A stretch of 64,000 nt of DNA from JANPLN01 sp043757265 (GTDB lineage Bacteria > Bdellovibrionota > Bdellovibrionia > Bdellovibrionales > JAGQZY01), in NCBI GenBank assembly GCA_043757265.1, contig JAYUQP010000040.1, positions 62,001 to 126,000 of the forward strand, given 5' to 3'. The notes under the pieces are model-generated. The model saw only the letters and a list, made by a program, of their open reading frames with translations. It was not told the origin of the DNA and did no database searches. A program made the translations under genes and the position numbers. This document shows, piece after piece, positions 34,746 through 43,967 of the stretch; position 1 is the stretch's first letter; each line of letters starts with the position of its first letter.

Positions 34746-34889
34746 ATGAGTTTGTACATAAGAGGAAACAGTTTACGGGCGCGTAAAAAAATGAACTTTT
34801 TTCGAACACTATATAGCTCGGCCGATTTCTCACTCCTGGCGCCTCAACTTCGCGATATTTATGTATTGTCATATAGGATGAATCCATGA
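34746..34889 (+). CDS. possible small protein or C-terminal gene remnant
   Basis: A 47-codon frame (TTG at 34719 would give 56 codons) begins MSLYIRGNSLRARKKMNFFR and ends one base before the epimerase ATG, the spacing of translationally coupled genes. No family is recognised. It could be a real small gene, the decayed end of a larger one, or chance. It occupies most of an otherwise empty 232-base gap. Confidence 0.25.
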   Translation: MSLYIRGNSLRARKKMNFFRTLYSSADFSLLAPQLRDIYVLSYRMNP

Positions 34890-34890
34890 G

Positions 34891-35826
34891 ATGGATTCTT
34901 ACGTGGACACACAAGGGTTAAACATTTTAATCACCGGCGGCGCAGGGTTTATCGGGACCCATCTTGCACGGGTATTATTACAAAAATCTCACAAGGTGAG
35001 CTCATGGGATATTCGTAAGCCGCTGTACGAAGTCATCGGAGTGAATTACCAACACAGAGATATTAGAAAACTTTCAGAATTCAAAAGCGAAATCGCACAA
35101 TTTGATCTCATTTATCACTTTGCGGCAGTGGTGAGTGTCCCCCTTTGCAAAGAGGATCCAGTAGGCTCATTTGAGACCAATGTTTCAACCACCCTTCAAC
35201 TCTGTGAGTTGATTCGGCAAAATGGTCGCAAAATTCCAATGGTTTTTGCAAGCAGTAGTGCAGTGTATGGCCATTTGGGTGACCAGCTTGCTAGTGAAGA
35301 AGAATTATTGGGACCATCCTTGAGCTTGTATTCGACCCATAAACGCAGTTGCGAAGACCTCATCAATAACTACCGCTCCTTTTATAAACTGCCTTTTTTA
35401 AATCTACGATTTTTTAATGTGTACGGCCAGGGCCAGGATCCAAAGTCCACTTATAGTGGCGTCATGACCCTATTTTCTGTGGCTGTAAAAAACTCGCAGC
35501 CGTTGCGTATTTTTGGCGACGGAACTGCGACCCGAGACTTTGTTCGGGTGGAAGACGTGGCGCAGGTGTGTCTGGAAGCGGGTACCGAGCTTGTCCAGAA
35601 AAATGACAAGTGGGTTTCGCTCAAGGCGCTGAATGTGGCAACGGGTGTGCCTCTCACTATTCGTCAGCTTGCTGAACTCTATGTAAAAAAAGAGAACAAA
35701 AGTGTATCGCTCATCCAGATGGTAGACCCGCGCGAGGGAGATATTCACTATTCGTGTGCGAATACTTCGCTTTTAAAAAAAATGACTGGATGCACCCTTA
35801 CACCGGTATCTACTGAGACGATCTGA
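34891..35826 (+). CDS. NAD-dependent nucleotide-sugar epimerase/dehydratase
   Basis: An extended short-chain dehydrogenase of 311 residues acting on a nucleotide sugar. The Rossmann motif TGGAGFIGTHLA is at about residues 14-25, SSSAVYG and the catalytic YSTHK follow, and RFFNVYGQGQDP and GDGTATRDFVRVEDVA form the substrate side. It resembles UDP-glucose 4-epimerase or UDP-glucuronate decarboxylase relatives; the exact reaction cannot be set from the sequence alone. Confidence 0.85.
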   Translation: MDSYVDTQGLNILITGGAGFIGTHLARVLLQKSHKVSSWDIRKPLYEVIGVNYQHRDIRKLSEFKSEIAQFDLIYHFAAVVSVPLCKEDPVGSFETNVSTTLQLCELIRQNGRKIPMVFASSSAVYGHLGDQLASEEELLGPSLSLYSTHKRSCEDLINNYRSFYKLPFLNLRFFNVYGQGQDPKSTYSGVMTLFSVAVKNSQPLRIFGDGTATRDFVRVEDVAQVCLEAGTELVQKNDKWVSLKALNVATGVPLTIRQLAELYVKKENKSVSLIQMVDPREGDIHYSCANTSLLKKMTGCTLTPVSTETI

Positions 35827-35890
35827 CATAATGCATTAACTGCATGTCTTCTTGATTTAGAACCTCCATAGCACCTAGTGTTGGGCCACT

Positions 35891-36622
35891 ATGCACAAAG
35901 ATAATTTACCAAAAGTTTTAAGTAAAATTAAAATCACAGATAGCCTCCTTGATATCGGCGGTTGGGCACAGCCACTCGAAAGAGCGGACTACGTTATCGA
36001 TGCGATGCCTTACGATACACGAGGCAGAAAAGGTCAGATCGGAACGCCTGAGAAATTTACAAAAGAGACGTGGATCGAGTTTGATATTTGTGGACGTAAG
36101 CCGTGGCCCTTTCGCGATAAACAATTTGATTTCGTAATTTGTTCTCACGTACTGGAAGACATCCGCGATCCATTGTGGGTTTGCAGCGAAATGATACGCG
36201 TTGCAAAGGCTGGCTATATCGAAACACCCACTCGTGCAGCTGAATATCTTTATGGAGTTCAAGCTTTCGATTATACCGGGTTTCAGCACCACCGCTGGTT
36301 TGTAGAGGCAAAAGATAATGCTTTGCATTTTACGCAAAAAACTCCGCTCGTGTCATCAAAGCAAAAGGGCTACTACTTAATTCATACTCCGTCCATTCTC
36401 AGTTTCTTTTGGCAAGACAATTTCGAATATGAAGAGATTTTTGCCGGCGTGGACATGTATCTTACCGGCGATAAGATCAAGCATTGGCAGCACGGGTACG
36501 AAGAAACCATGCCAACCAAGATCAAAGTGGCGAATGAGATATGCCGATGGTTACCAACAAATTATCTCAAAAAAAATGTTCAAAAAACATTTCGCTCCAT
36601 CTGGAAACTCGCACGTATTTAA
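35891..36622 (+). CDS. class I SAM-dependent methyltransferase
   Basis: A 243-residue methyltransferase. LLDIGGWAQPLERADYVID is the nucleotide-binding region and FDFVICSHVLEDIRDPLWV is motif II/post-II of the Methyltransf_11 type. It lies alone between the epimerase and a GT4, 12 bases ahead of the latter, and probably methylates a sugar residue or sugar nucleotide. Confidence 0.75.
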   Translation: MHKDNLPKVLSKIKITDSLLDIGGWAQPLERADYVIDAMPYDTRGRKGQIGTPEKFTKETWIEFDICGRKPWPFRDKQFDFVICSHVLEDIRDPLWVCSEMIRVAKAGYIETPTRAAEYLYGVQAFDYTGFQHHRWFVEAKDNALHFTQKTPLVSSKQKGYYLIHTPSILSFFWQDNFEYEEIFAGVDMYLTGDKIKHWQHGYEETMPTKIKVANEICRWLPTNYLKKNVQKTFRSIWKLARI

Positions 36623-36634
36623 GGGAGCGTCGCC

Positions 36635-37735
36635 TTGAAGATCGCCGAAATCTGCTTGAACTCCTCGCTCGGTGGCCTTGAACTTTACTATTTTTGGTGC
36701 TGCAGGTATTTTCGAAATTCAAAGCACGAATTAACCGCGATCACAGTGCCCGGTAGCCGTCTCGAATCCTTTCTGAAGGAAGAAAGTATAATTCCAGAGT
36801 TGATTTCTAAAAGCGGAATTTTGGGAAAAGTTCGTGCTGCTCGTGCATTGGCGAAATTATTCGAAAAGAAAAAAATAGATTTGGTGCACGTGCATTTTGC
36901 CAAAGACCTGCCCATTGTGGCCCTTGCCAAATCCCTGAGCCGGCAGCCTGTTCGTTTAATTCATTCCCGACAAATGGAAATGCCAGGACATAAAAAGGAT
37001 ATCTACCATCGCTGGGTGTACTCGAAAGTCGACCATATTTTATGTGTTACCGATAAGCTAACCAATGACGTGCGAGAGCGTGTTCCACTTTTAGCAAAAA
37101 AAATTTCACGATTGTATTACGGAGTTCCCAGGCCTGCAAAAAATCTGGCCGCAGAGGTTACGTTTTTGGAAAAGTTTCCTTCGTCCAAACGAAAAGTGGC
37201 GATGTTTTCACGGCTAGAAAAAAGTAAAGGGCAGTATCGCTTGATAGAAGCGTTGAGGCATCTCAAGCAACAGGCTTGCGACTTTCAGCTTTATTTGTTT
37301 GGGCACTTTATGGAGGCAGACACTTACGAAGCAGATCTTAGAAATCAAATAGCTGCCGACAACTTAACGAACTCGGTGTATTGGTGCGGGTTTCAAAAAA
37401 ATCCTGGTGAACTTATGCCGTGTTTTGATTTGATTGTACTGCCTAGCGATCAAGAGACATTTGGCTTGGTGTTGATCGAAGCGATGGCTGCGGGAGTAGC
37501 TATTATGGGCTCGAACACAGGCGGAGTACCAGAAATTATAGAGGACGGTGTAAATGGCTACACCTTTAGTCCGAACAACAATGAAGAATTTTGCGCTAAA
37601 ATTAAATCAATCTTGATGGATTCAACGCTCCGTTTAAATTTCAAAAAAGCCGGATTACAAAAGTACGAAGAACTCTTCCGTGATGAAATGCATTTTTCAG
37701 AACTAGAACGGATTTTTGAGGAGCAAGTGCTTTGA
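36635..37735 (+). CDS. family 4 glycosyltransferase
   Basis: A 366-residue GT-B enzyme started at TTG after AAGGGAG. SLGGLELYYFW replaces the usual glycine-rich loop; LVHVHFAKDLPIV, MFSRLEKSKGQYRLIEAL and LPSDQETFGLVLIEAMAAG with the donor-binding glutamates are typical. Its stop overlaps the TTG of the following GT2 (TTGA), so the pair is coupled. Confidence 0.87.
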   Translation: MKIAEICLNSSLGGLELYYFWCCRYFRNSKHELTAITVPGSRLESFLKEESIIPELISKSGILGKVRAARALAKLFEKKKIDLVHVHFAKDLPIVALAKSLSRQPVRLIHSRQMEMPGHKKDIYHRWVYSKVDHILCVTDKLTNDVRERVPLLAKKISRLYYGVPRPAKNLAAEVTFLEKFPSSKRKVAMFSRLEKSKGQYRLIEALRHLKQQACDFQLYLFGHFMEADTYEADLRNQIAADNLTNSVYWCGFQKNPGELMPCFDLIVLPSDQETFGLVLIEAMAAGVAIMGSNTGGVPEIIEDGVNGYTFSPNNNEEFCAKIKSILMDSTLRLNFKKAGLQKYEELFRDEMHFSELERIFEEQVL

Positions 37736-38757
37736 CGGGAAGTGAACAGAAGTCATTGATTTCGGTGATTATGCCAGCCTACAACTGCGCTTCATTTGTA
37801 AAAATGGCTATTCAATCAGTGCTGTTACAAACCTATTCGTCTTGGGAATTGCTCATTGCTGATGATGGTTCGACCGATAACACACGAGCGATGATTGATG
37901 GCCTCGACGACGACCGAATTCGTCGGTTTCATTCGGACACTAACCAAGGGCAGGTGGTTCGTTGCAACGAACTAATCAATCAGGCTCGCGGAGAGTTTGT
38001 TATCCGTCTTGATGCCGATGATTGGATGTCCCAAAATCGTTTAGAATTGCAGCTCAATGAATTTAAAAAGAATCCAAAACTTGAATTCGTTTTAGGTGGC
38101 GTTACCCGTGTGGACAATAATAATGAGCTCATAACACGAAAAAATTTGGAGTTTCGGGCCTATCCTTTAAATCATCAGGGCATTGTTGACCACATCCAGA
38201 AAAAAGACGGAATCCCGTGCGACGCCATGGCTGTAATGATGTTCAAACTCGCAAGTTTTAAAAAACTCGGAGGATTTCGCGAAGAGTTTAGCTCCATTGG
38301 ATCCGAGGATATTGATTTATTTTTACGCTTGTTGTTGTTAGGAGAGGTGAGCGCGATTTCGCAGATCCTCTACTATTACCGTTACAACCCAATCTCGAGT
38401 TCACGTAGCATGAGTCTGAATCCTCTGAAATTAAATTCGAATAAGCTTGTGTTTTTTCTCTACAAGCAGCGACTTTCCAACCAAGGACTAGATGATCTTT
38501 CTGGATTGAACTCTGGTAATTACGACCGTTTCAAAAATGAAATTTTGGCGAAATATAAGAAAGATCCAGCACTGATTTATCTTCATCATGTGAAAGCCGA
38601 AAATCTTCCTGTGGAAGATAGATTAGCGGCAGTGGTAAAATCCATTCGCCTGAATCCATTTAAAATTAAATCCTATCGATATTTTGTAAGGTTACTGCCA
38701 GAATTTTTAAAAAAAAATGGAAAAATAATATTTAAGCAATTTCGAAAATGGCAGTGA
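37732..38757 (+). CDS. family 2 glycosyltransferase
   Basis: A 341-residue GT-A enzyme. ISVIMPAYNCASFVKMAIQS, ELLIADDGSTDNT, the DxD site RLDADDWM and GSEDIDLFLRL are the family motifs. The TTG start overlaps the stop of the previous gene. It ends the plus-strand run and meets the minus-strand ATPase gene tail to tail. Confidence 0.88.
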   Translation: MTGSEQKSLISVIMPAYNCASFVKMAIQSVLLQTYSSWELLIADDGSTDNTRAMIDGLDDDRIRRFHSDTNQGQVVRCNELINQARGEFVIRLDADDWMSQNRLELQLNEFKKNPKLEFVLGGVTRVDNNNELITRKNLEFRAYPLNHQGIVDHIQKKDGIPCDAMAVMMFKLASFKKLGGFREEFSSIGSEDIDLFLRLLLLGEVSAISQILYYYRYNPISSSRSMSLNPLKLNSNKLVFFLYKQRLSNQGLDDLSGLNSGNYDRFKNEILAKYKKDPALIYLHHVKAENLPVEDRLAAVVKSIRLNPFKIKSYRYFVRLLPEFLKKNGKIIFKQFRKWQ

Positions 38758-38783
38758 CAAGAGAGAATCATTTTGGCGAAAAA

Positions 38784-39947
38784 TCATAAACCAAAAATTT
38801 CTCGGACACCTTTGTCCCAAGGGATACATCGTACGCCTTCGATGTCTTTTTCTATCTTGTCTTGAGAAAGTAGATAAGCTTGTTCATGATGCAAATCCTT
38901 TTTTATTTTTATTAAAGAGCTAACATCTTCACTCTTAATTTTACTCGTCGACTTGATTTCGACAAGAATCGGTTTTCCCCTAGGCTTTTCAATAATGAGA
39001 TCGATCTCTACATCATCTTTTGTACGTAAGTAGGAAAATTGCCAGTGGAGGTTCAGGGCAGAGTTTATCTTTATAAACTCATAAATTAAAAACGTTTCGA
39101 AGAGGTTTCCATATTCATAGTTTGATGCGGACAGCGATTCACTGACTACATTTTTTAAAGTGCGTACGACACCCGTATCAAAAAAATAAAACTTACTTTT
39201 TGCGGTTTGTCTTTTCCGTAGGGATTGGTGAAAAGGCTCGAGATAAGCACCGATGAGAGTATCAACAAGAATTTCGTAGTGACGGGCCACTTGTCTTTGA
39301 GGAACACCGCTGTCGCGTTCAATGTGAGATTGGTTGATAATCTGTGCATTGCACTGAGCGGCAGAGCTCAAAAATCTTCTAAAGGGGTCGAGATTTCGCA
39401 CGAGTTGTTCGGCAGCGACTTCTTCTTTGAGGTATGTTTGCACATACGAAAATAGCGCGTCCACTTTGTCGTTGGTATTAAGGTTTTTTTCAGTCCACAG
39501 ACGGGGCAACAGACCAAGCGAGAGACTGGTGTTCAAATCAAAGTCATTTCCCAACTCAACAGATGAAAACGGATAGAGCTCTCGACTTGCAGCCCGTCCC
39601 CCAAGAAGATTAGCCCCACCCCTTTTCAGTTTTCTTGAACTAGAACCTGTCAGAGCAAAATTTATCCGATATTCCTCTATCCCTCGGTGAACTACATCGA
39701 GAAGTTTGGGAATTTTTTGAACTTCGTCGATGATAATCCACTTTTTTTTCCCCTGCGCTCGCCATTGATCAAGTAATTGATCCGGGTCTTTATTCAATTC
39801 GAACTCTGAACGTTGATTAAGCAGATCCACCCAGAAACAATCAGTTTCGATAAACTCATTCCGCAACCACGTTGATTTACCGGAGCCTCTTGGCCCAAAT
39901 AAGAAAAAGCTTTGAGATTTCGATATCTTAAGTAGCCTGTTAATCAT
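38784..39947 (-). CDS. AAA ATPase of the AAA_14/DUF4143 family
   Basis: A 387-residue protein with Walker A GPRGSGKST at residues 18-26, Walker B WIIIDEVQK near 70, sensor-like ALTGSSSRKL and a C-terminal DUF4143 part whose VEIDLIIE...ILVEIKST resembles a restriction-endonuclease-like D-x(n)-ExK core. The family is common and scattered in bacteria and archaea, often as recently acquired single genes; its role is unsettled. It has nothing in common with the glycan genes around it. A strong promoter with an inverted repeat sits directly at its start, and there is no Shine-Dalgarno sequence. Confidence 0.88.
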   Translation of the reverse strand: MINRLLKISKSQSFFLFGPRGSGKSTWLRNEFIETDCFWVDLLNQRSEFELNKDPDQLLDQWRAQGKKKWIIIDEVQKIPKLLDVVHRGIEEYRINFALTGSSSRKLKRGGANLLGGRAASRELYPFSSVELGNDFDLNTSLSLGLLPRLWTEKNLNTNDKVDALFSYVQTYLKEEVAAEQLVRNLDPFRRFLSSAAQCNAQIINQSHIERDSGVPQRQVARHYEILVDTLIGAYLEPFHQSLRKRQTAKSKFYFFDTGVVRTLKNVVSESLSASNYEYGNLFETFLIYEFIKINSALNLHWQFSYLRTKDDVEIDLIIEKPRGKPILVEIKSTSKIKSEDVSSLIKIKKDLHHEQAYLLSQDKIEKDIEGVRCIPWDKGVREIFGL

Positions 39948-39978
39948 ATGTCTAGATTGTACGACATTCTAGACATAT
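39946..39978. promoter_or_regulatory. perfect 11-base inverted repeat, probable operator
   Basis: ATATGTCTAGA (39946-39956) and TCTAGACATAT (39968-39978) are exact inverse copies separated by 11 bases, giving 22 bases between half-site centres, two helical turns. The repeat overlaps the start codon, the -10 and most of the spacer of the ATPase promoter, as expected for a repressor site. Confidence 0.7.
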
Positions 39979-39985
39979 ATGTCAA
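39956..39985 (-). promoter_or_regulatory. promoter of the DUF4143 ATPase gene, nearly leaderless
   Basis: On the minus strand TTGACA (39980-39985) and TACAAT (39956-39961) are 18 bases apart, near consensus. The predicted transcription start falls within about two bases of the ATG at 39947, so translation would start from a leaderless or almost leaderless mRNA. Confidence 0.7.
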
Positions 39986-40007
39986 CGACGGCACCTTATG
40001 AGTCCAG

Positions 40008-40835
40008 CTAAGTGAAATCCATTTTTTGAACCGAACGAGGAAAGAATTTTTCTCGCAAAGAAAGTTTTATGTTTTTCATTTTATCAATGGCCTCAGTCTG
40101 AAGACCTTCGAGGTTGATAAACAATTCGTTACGCAAATAAATCAAATTGAATTGCCTTGCATATTCGATATCACGCAAAAATATGGAGTATCCAAGATCG
40201 CTGAGGGTTTGATCTATTTCGGGAGCTAAAGATTGATTTTTCCAGTAAGCAACCTCTTCCAGTTCCAATTTTAGAAAAAGGCAGCTTTTGGACAGTAATG
40301 CTTGTTTTGCCCCATCAAGCACCTGCGCAGTGTAGCCCTCGACGTCCAACCAAATGCAAAACGAGTCGATGGGGGCTTGCTGCTGGACCACTTTATCTAC
40401 AGTAGTCATCATCACTTGGATGGGGATAAATTCACCTTCTTGTTTTTTGAGAAAGGAAGAATTTCCGGCCAAAATATCGTTTTGAGCAGCGAAAAACGTA
40501 CTTTGGCCTTCACTTTCACCAAGGCCAAAATTTAGCGTTACAACTCCGTGTTTTTTGGCTTTTTCGGTTTTCGATTGAAACACGTGAGGGTTTGCTTCAA
40601 CAGCGACGGCTTTCTTTCCACCTTGGTGCAAAAATCTGACGCTTGCACTTGCCTCATGAGCACCAAATTCGAAACAAACATCTGGATTTAATACTTTTGC
40701 GGCTTTAAAAAAGTATTCATCTAGAATGAGCGATGTTTTATGGCGAAAGATATCTGCACTTTTTGTGCGTTTAGGAAGGCGCTGCTCAAGATATGCCTTA
40801 GCGAATTCTTGATGCTGTGAAAGTGTTTTAAGCAC
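40008..40835 (-). CDS. FkbM-family methyltransferase
   Basis: A 275-residue SAM-dependent O-methyltransferase started at GTG with AGGGA upstream. CFEFGAHEASASVRFL is the SAM motif, VAVEANPHV follows, and CIWLDVEGYTAQVLDGAK is the FkbM signature. It is 28 bases downstream of the O-antigen ligase-like gene and likely in the same minus-strand operon, adding methyl groups to sugars. Confidence 0.82.
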   Translation of the reverse strand: MLKTLSQHQEFAKAYLEQRLPKRTKSADIFRHKTSLILDEYFFKAAKVLNPDVCFEFGAHEASASVRFLHQGGKKAVAVEANPHVFQSKTEKAKKHGVVTLNFGLGESEGQSTFFAAQNDILAGNSSFLKKQEGEFIPIQVMMTTVDKVVQQQAPIDSFCIWLDVEGYTAQVLDGAKQALLSKSCLFLKLELEEVAYWKNQSLAPEIDQTLSDLGYSIFLRDIEYARQFNLIYLRNELFINLEGLQTEAIDKMKNIKLSLREKFFPRSVQKMDFT

Positions 40836-40863
40836 GCTTGGTCCCTTCGTAAAACAGGGCTAT

Positions 40864-42081
40864 CTAACTTGGAAAGTCTTGTTGCCGCAAATACTCCACG
40901 AGAGCCGTGTACAAAATATACTGGTGGGTGAGTTCAATATCTTCAAAATTGCATTCAGTAAGCCCGCCAATCAGAAGCACCATCTGTGCCCCTAGGGCAC
41001 CAATGTACAGCGTTTTATGAAGTCTGTGGGGACTGTAGCGGATTCCTTGAATTGTGCTTTTCAAGTTTAAAACAACAAACAGCATAAAAAACAACAAGCC
41101 GAGAGAGCCTAGCCCAGAAAGAAAATTGAGATACGTATTGTGCGGGTGACCCCGCATCACTTCGGGTCTATCCAAAACATCTAAATAAGAATCGATTTGT
41201 ATTTCATTCTGATTGAAGCCGATACCAACCCAAGGGTTTTCTTTAAAGATATTCCAGTTGGCCTTCCAAAGGTAGATACGGGTGTGATTTGCAACGTAGT
41301 TCAGGTCGAAAATGGAATCAATTCGTTGCTGAAGAGAGGGCATGCTGGTGTAAAAAAGAGGCAATAAGATTATAAAAACAAGAAAAATACGCAAGAATAT
41401 TTTCTTATTAATGAGGTAGAGCAAGCTCGCAACGCTGGCAACAAAAGAAATCCACGCAGCACGTGTGAAGGTGAGAAAAATATTGGCGGATGAAATAAAA
41501 AAATAAAATCGGGTGACACGGTCTTGCCATTTCGCCCGGGGTTTTTCCCGAAGCCAAAAGGCAAGGCTGAACGCAAAAAACATGGAGCTCGCGTAAGCGT
41601 AAGTCGTTGGTAAACTAAAAAATGAATTTGGCCGATAGTAGGGAGAACCCTCGTAAATTTTGTGGAAAACAGGGTGTGAGCGAAAAAAATCGTGCCCTGC
41701 AAAAAATTGATAACATGAGTAAAATCCAGCTAAAATAAGAAGGCATTGGGTGTAGAAAACAAGTTTACCAAAATCGATGCGTTTGAAACATAAATTATAA
41801 AACTGAAGAAGTCCGAGATATATCAACATCCAGCGAAACTCGCCGACGTAATCCAAAAAGCCACCCAGGGGCAAAGAGTTAGCAAAAAAGCTGGTTATGG
41901 CAACGGTGAAAAGTCCTGCAAGGGCGATTAAGAAAATTTTAGAGGGTAGGATCCAATTTTTTGTGTAGAGTGCGACACCTAGACTTGAAACATAAACAAG
42001 TGGGCAGAGCGTTTCCATCGCTGCAACAGAAGTGTGTAAGCTTAAAAAGTATGCAAAAAATAGAAAAATGAGTGCCTGCAA
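40864..42081 (-). CDS. O-antigen ligase/polymerase-like membrane protein (Wzy_C)
   Basis: A 405-residue polytopic inner-membrane protein started at TTG after GGGGACAG. It has about ten hydrophobic segments; FLTFTRAAWISFVASVASLL in the middle and RGHPHNTYLNFLSGLGSLGL in the large periplasmic-loop region match the Wzy_C domain shared by WaaL ligases and Wzy polymerases. With an ABC export system also present, a ligase role fits better, but sequence alone cannot separate the two. Confidence 0.85.
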   Translation of the reverse strand: MQALIFLFFAYFLSLHTSVAAMETLCPLVYVSSLGVALYTKNWILPSKIFLIALAGLFTVAITSFFANSLPLGGFLDYVGEFRWMLIYLGLLQFYNLCFKRIDFGKLVFYTQCLLILAGFYSCYQFFAGHDFFRSHPVFHKIYEGSPYYRPNSFFSLPTTYAYASSMFFAFSLAFWLREKPRAKWQDRVTRFYFFISSANIFLTFTRAAWISFVASVASLLYLINKKIFLRIFLVFIILLPLFYTSMPSLQQRIDSIFDLNYVANHTRIYLWKANWNIFKENPWVGIGFNQNEIQIDSYLDVLDRPEVMRGHPHNTYLNFLSGLGSLGLLFFMLFVVLNLKSTIQGIRYSPHRLHKTLYIGALGAQMVLLIGGLTECNFEDIELTHQYILYTALVEYLRQQDFPS

Positions 42082-42108
42082 CTGTCCCCGCCTGAGGTCA
42101 TGACAATA

Positions 42109-43002
42109 TCAAAGTTGGGCAGAATGCAAAACAGAATTATTTGCCTGGGTCTGCATTTTTGTGGGCGCAGGTATATAGTACTCCACTCGGTTATTAAGAG
42201 TTTCTCGGAGGGGGTCCTGCAACCATCCCCATTTATTGAAGTACAGCATCATACTTTTTAAGAACGATACAAAAAGCTTCAAACTTCTGTAAGCGCCACG
42301 TGACCAATGGTGATACGCAACAAGGTCCGAAAATACGACGGTCTTGTAGTCTTCAGAAATTCGACGAGAAAGATCGGTATCTTCAAGATACAAAAAGTAT
42401 CGTTCATCAAAACCCTTTTGAGCGCGGAAGGCGTCTGATCTAAAAAACATAAAGCATCCAGAGATTGTGGGACACATAAAAGTTTTATTGAGTTCGATGT
42501 CCTTGAGTTGATACCGCTTGTAGCTTTCGGTTTTAAAAAAATCTGTCTTCAATTTACAGCTTAAAAAACTGACAAAAAGATCGATGGGGCGAGGAATACG
42601 GCGGTTAATCATCTGTAGTTTTCCTGATGGATGACGAATCTGCGGGATACAAAGGCCGATGTCCGAATCCTGCTTCATTCGCGATGAGAGCTCTGAAATA
42701 AGCTCTCCATCGAAAAATACATCAGGGTTTAGAACCAGAAAAAACCGAGGACTATGAAGGTGAACAGCAGAAAGCAAGTTTTGGTTGTGGGCCCGGCCGA
42801 AACCTAAATTTTCGCCATTAAACGTGTACTTCAAGGGTTTACTGCAAATTAGCTGTGAAATATCAAGACTACGAGGCGAGTTGTCAGATAATAGAATCTG
42901 AAGATTTACTGAAGACTTGCAAATGCTATTGAGCGTTTGCTGTAACTGCTCAATTTTAGGGTTATAAACGACAATTGAAACGATGAGCTCGAAGTGATTC
43001 AT
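42109..43002 (-). CDS. family 2 glycosyltransferase, rhamnosyltransferase-like
   Basis: A 297-residue enzyme starting MNHFELIVSIVVYNPKIEQL. LLSDNSPRS, NLGFGRAHNQNL, VLNPDVFF (DxD position) and GFDERYFLYLEDTDLSRRI are the hallmarks of WbbL-like rhamnosyltransferases. The start is placed at 43002 since the further upstream extension is Cys/His-rich and unrelated to the family. Nearness to rfb genes and the RgpF-like gene supports a rhamnose donor, by inference. Confidence 0.85.
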   Translation of the reverse strand: MNHFELIVSIVVYNPKIEQLQQTLNSICKSSVNLQILLSDNSPRSLDISQLICSKPLKYTFNGENLGFGRAHNQNLLSAVHLHSPRFFLVLNPDVFFDGELISELSSRMKQDSDIGLCIPQIRHPSGKLQMINRRIPRPIDLFVSFLSCKLKTDFFKTESYKRYQLKDIELNKTFMCPTISGCFMFFRSDAFRAQKGFDERYFLYLEDTDLSRRISEDYKTVVFSDLVAYHHWSRGAYRSLKLFVSFLKSMMLYFNKWGWLQDPLRETLNNRVEYYIPAPTKMQTQANNSVLHSAQL

Positions 43003-43115
43003 TTGATGCTTAACCCTCGCTATCAGATTTATTTTAATGCAATGCAAAAAGCAATGAAATTTTACATTGCGCTCGGTCGATGCCCCGATAAAAAGTAGGG
43101 GCACTGCGGGGTAAG

Positions 43116-43967
43116 ATGGGATTCCTTAGAAAATTAGTAAAATTAACGGCTTCAGGTTATTCCGGGTGGATTTTATACCGGGTTCGCAGATATTTGCGAT
43201 CTTTTGCAGGGTTGCCCTTGGCAGCACCTAGGGCGGCTGAAAACCTGTCCGCCAGTCAAATCCACTCAATTATGAGCGAGTTCAATGGAGCCTTTCGGGT
43301 TTCAAGCAGCAAAGCCATGTGCATCCATCTGTACTATACGGACGTTATACAAGAAATCCTAACTAGTCATTTTTATTTGGAAGAGAAATGTGATCTTTAT
43401 ATTTCGATAGGCCCCCAGGTAACTGTTGAGTTCTTTAATCGTTTGAAGGCATTCAAGGGAACAGTCAAAATCTATCAATTTGAAAACATGGGTCGGGATA
43501 TCTTCCCTTTTTTGAAAATATATCCTGATTTAGCAAATGCGAACTATCAATGGGTTTGCAAGCTGCATAGCAAGCGCTCGCCCCAAATTCGAGACGGAGA
43601 ACTTTGGCGTCGAGATATTATTTCCGATTTATTGTCTCTGCAAGCGAGATCAAAACTTCAAACAGATCGGGTGCCCGCGATTGTGGCTCCGCAGTACGGT
43701 CTTTTGCCAGTAGAACTATTTATGGGTGGGAACGCTCCGACAATGCGAAAACTTCTCGAAGATATGGGCCTGGAACGCAGTAACATGGACTTTTTGTTTA
43801 TCTCAGGGTCGATGTTTTGGTTTCGTCCGCAAAGTTTAAAAAAATTATTAAATCTAAAGAACGTTGAAACATATTTTACCGATGCCTACCGGATCGACGG
43901 AAACGCAGAGCACGCCTTTGAACGACTTTTTTATTTTATAGCTCAAGAATCAGAGCGTACCATCTGA
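43116..43967 (+). CDS. rhamnan synthesis protein F (RgpF)-like
   Basis: A 283-residue protein with the RgpF family core: CIHLYYTDVIQEI, YQFENMGRDIFPFL and VCKLHSKRSPQI, then a FMGGNAPTMRKLLEDMG region. RgpF-family proteins take part in rhamnose-glucose polysaccharide assembly. It converges on rfbB with a 25-base overlap of coding ends. Confidence 0.85.
   Translation: MGFLRKLVKLTASGYSGWILYRVRRYLRSFAGLPLAAPRAAENLSASQIHSIMSEFNGAFRVSSSKAMCIHLYYTDVIQEILTSHFYLEEKCDLYISIGPQVTVEFFNRLKAFKGTVKIYQFENMGRDIFPFLKIYPDLANANYQWVCKLHSKRSPQIRDGELWRRDIISDLLSLQARSKLQTDRVPAIVAPQYGLLPVELFMGGNAPTMRKLLEDMGLERSNMDFLFISGSMFWFRPQSLKKLLNLKNVETYFTDAYRIDGNAEHAFERLFYFIAQESERTI

Noticed and set aside
35829..35845. ATGCA/TGCAT inverted repeat before the methyltransferase gene
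   Set aside because: Only 5 bp, expected by chance at this composition.
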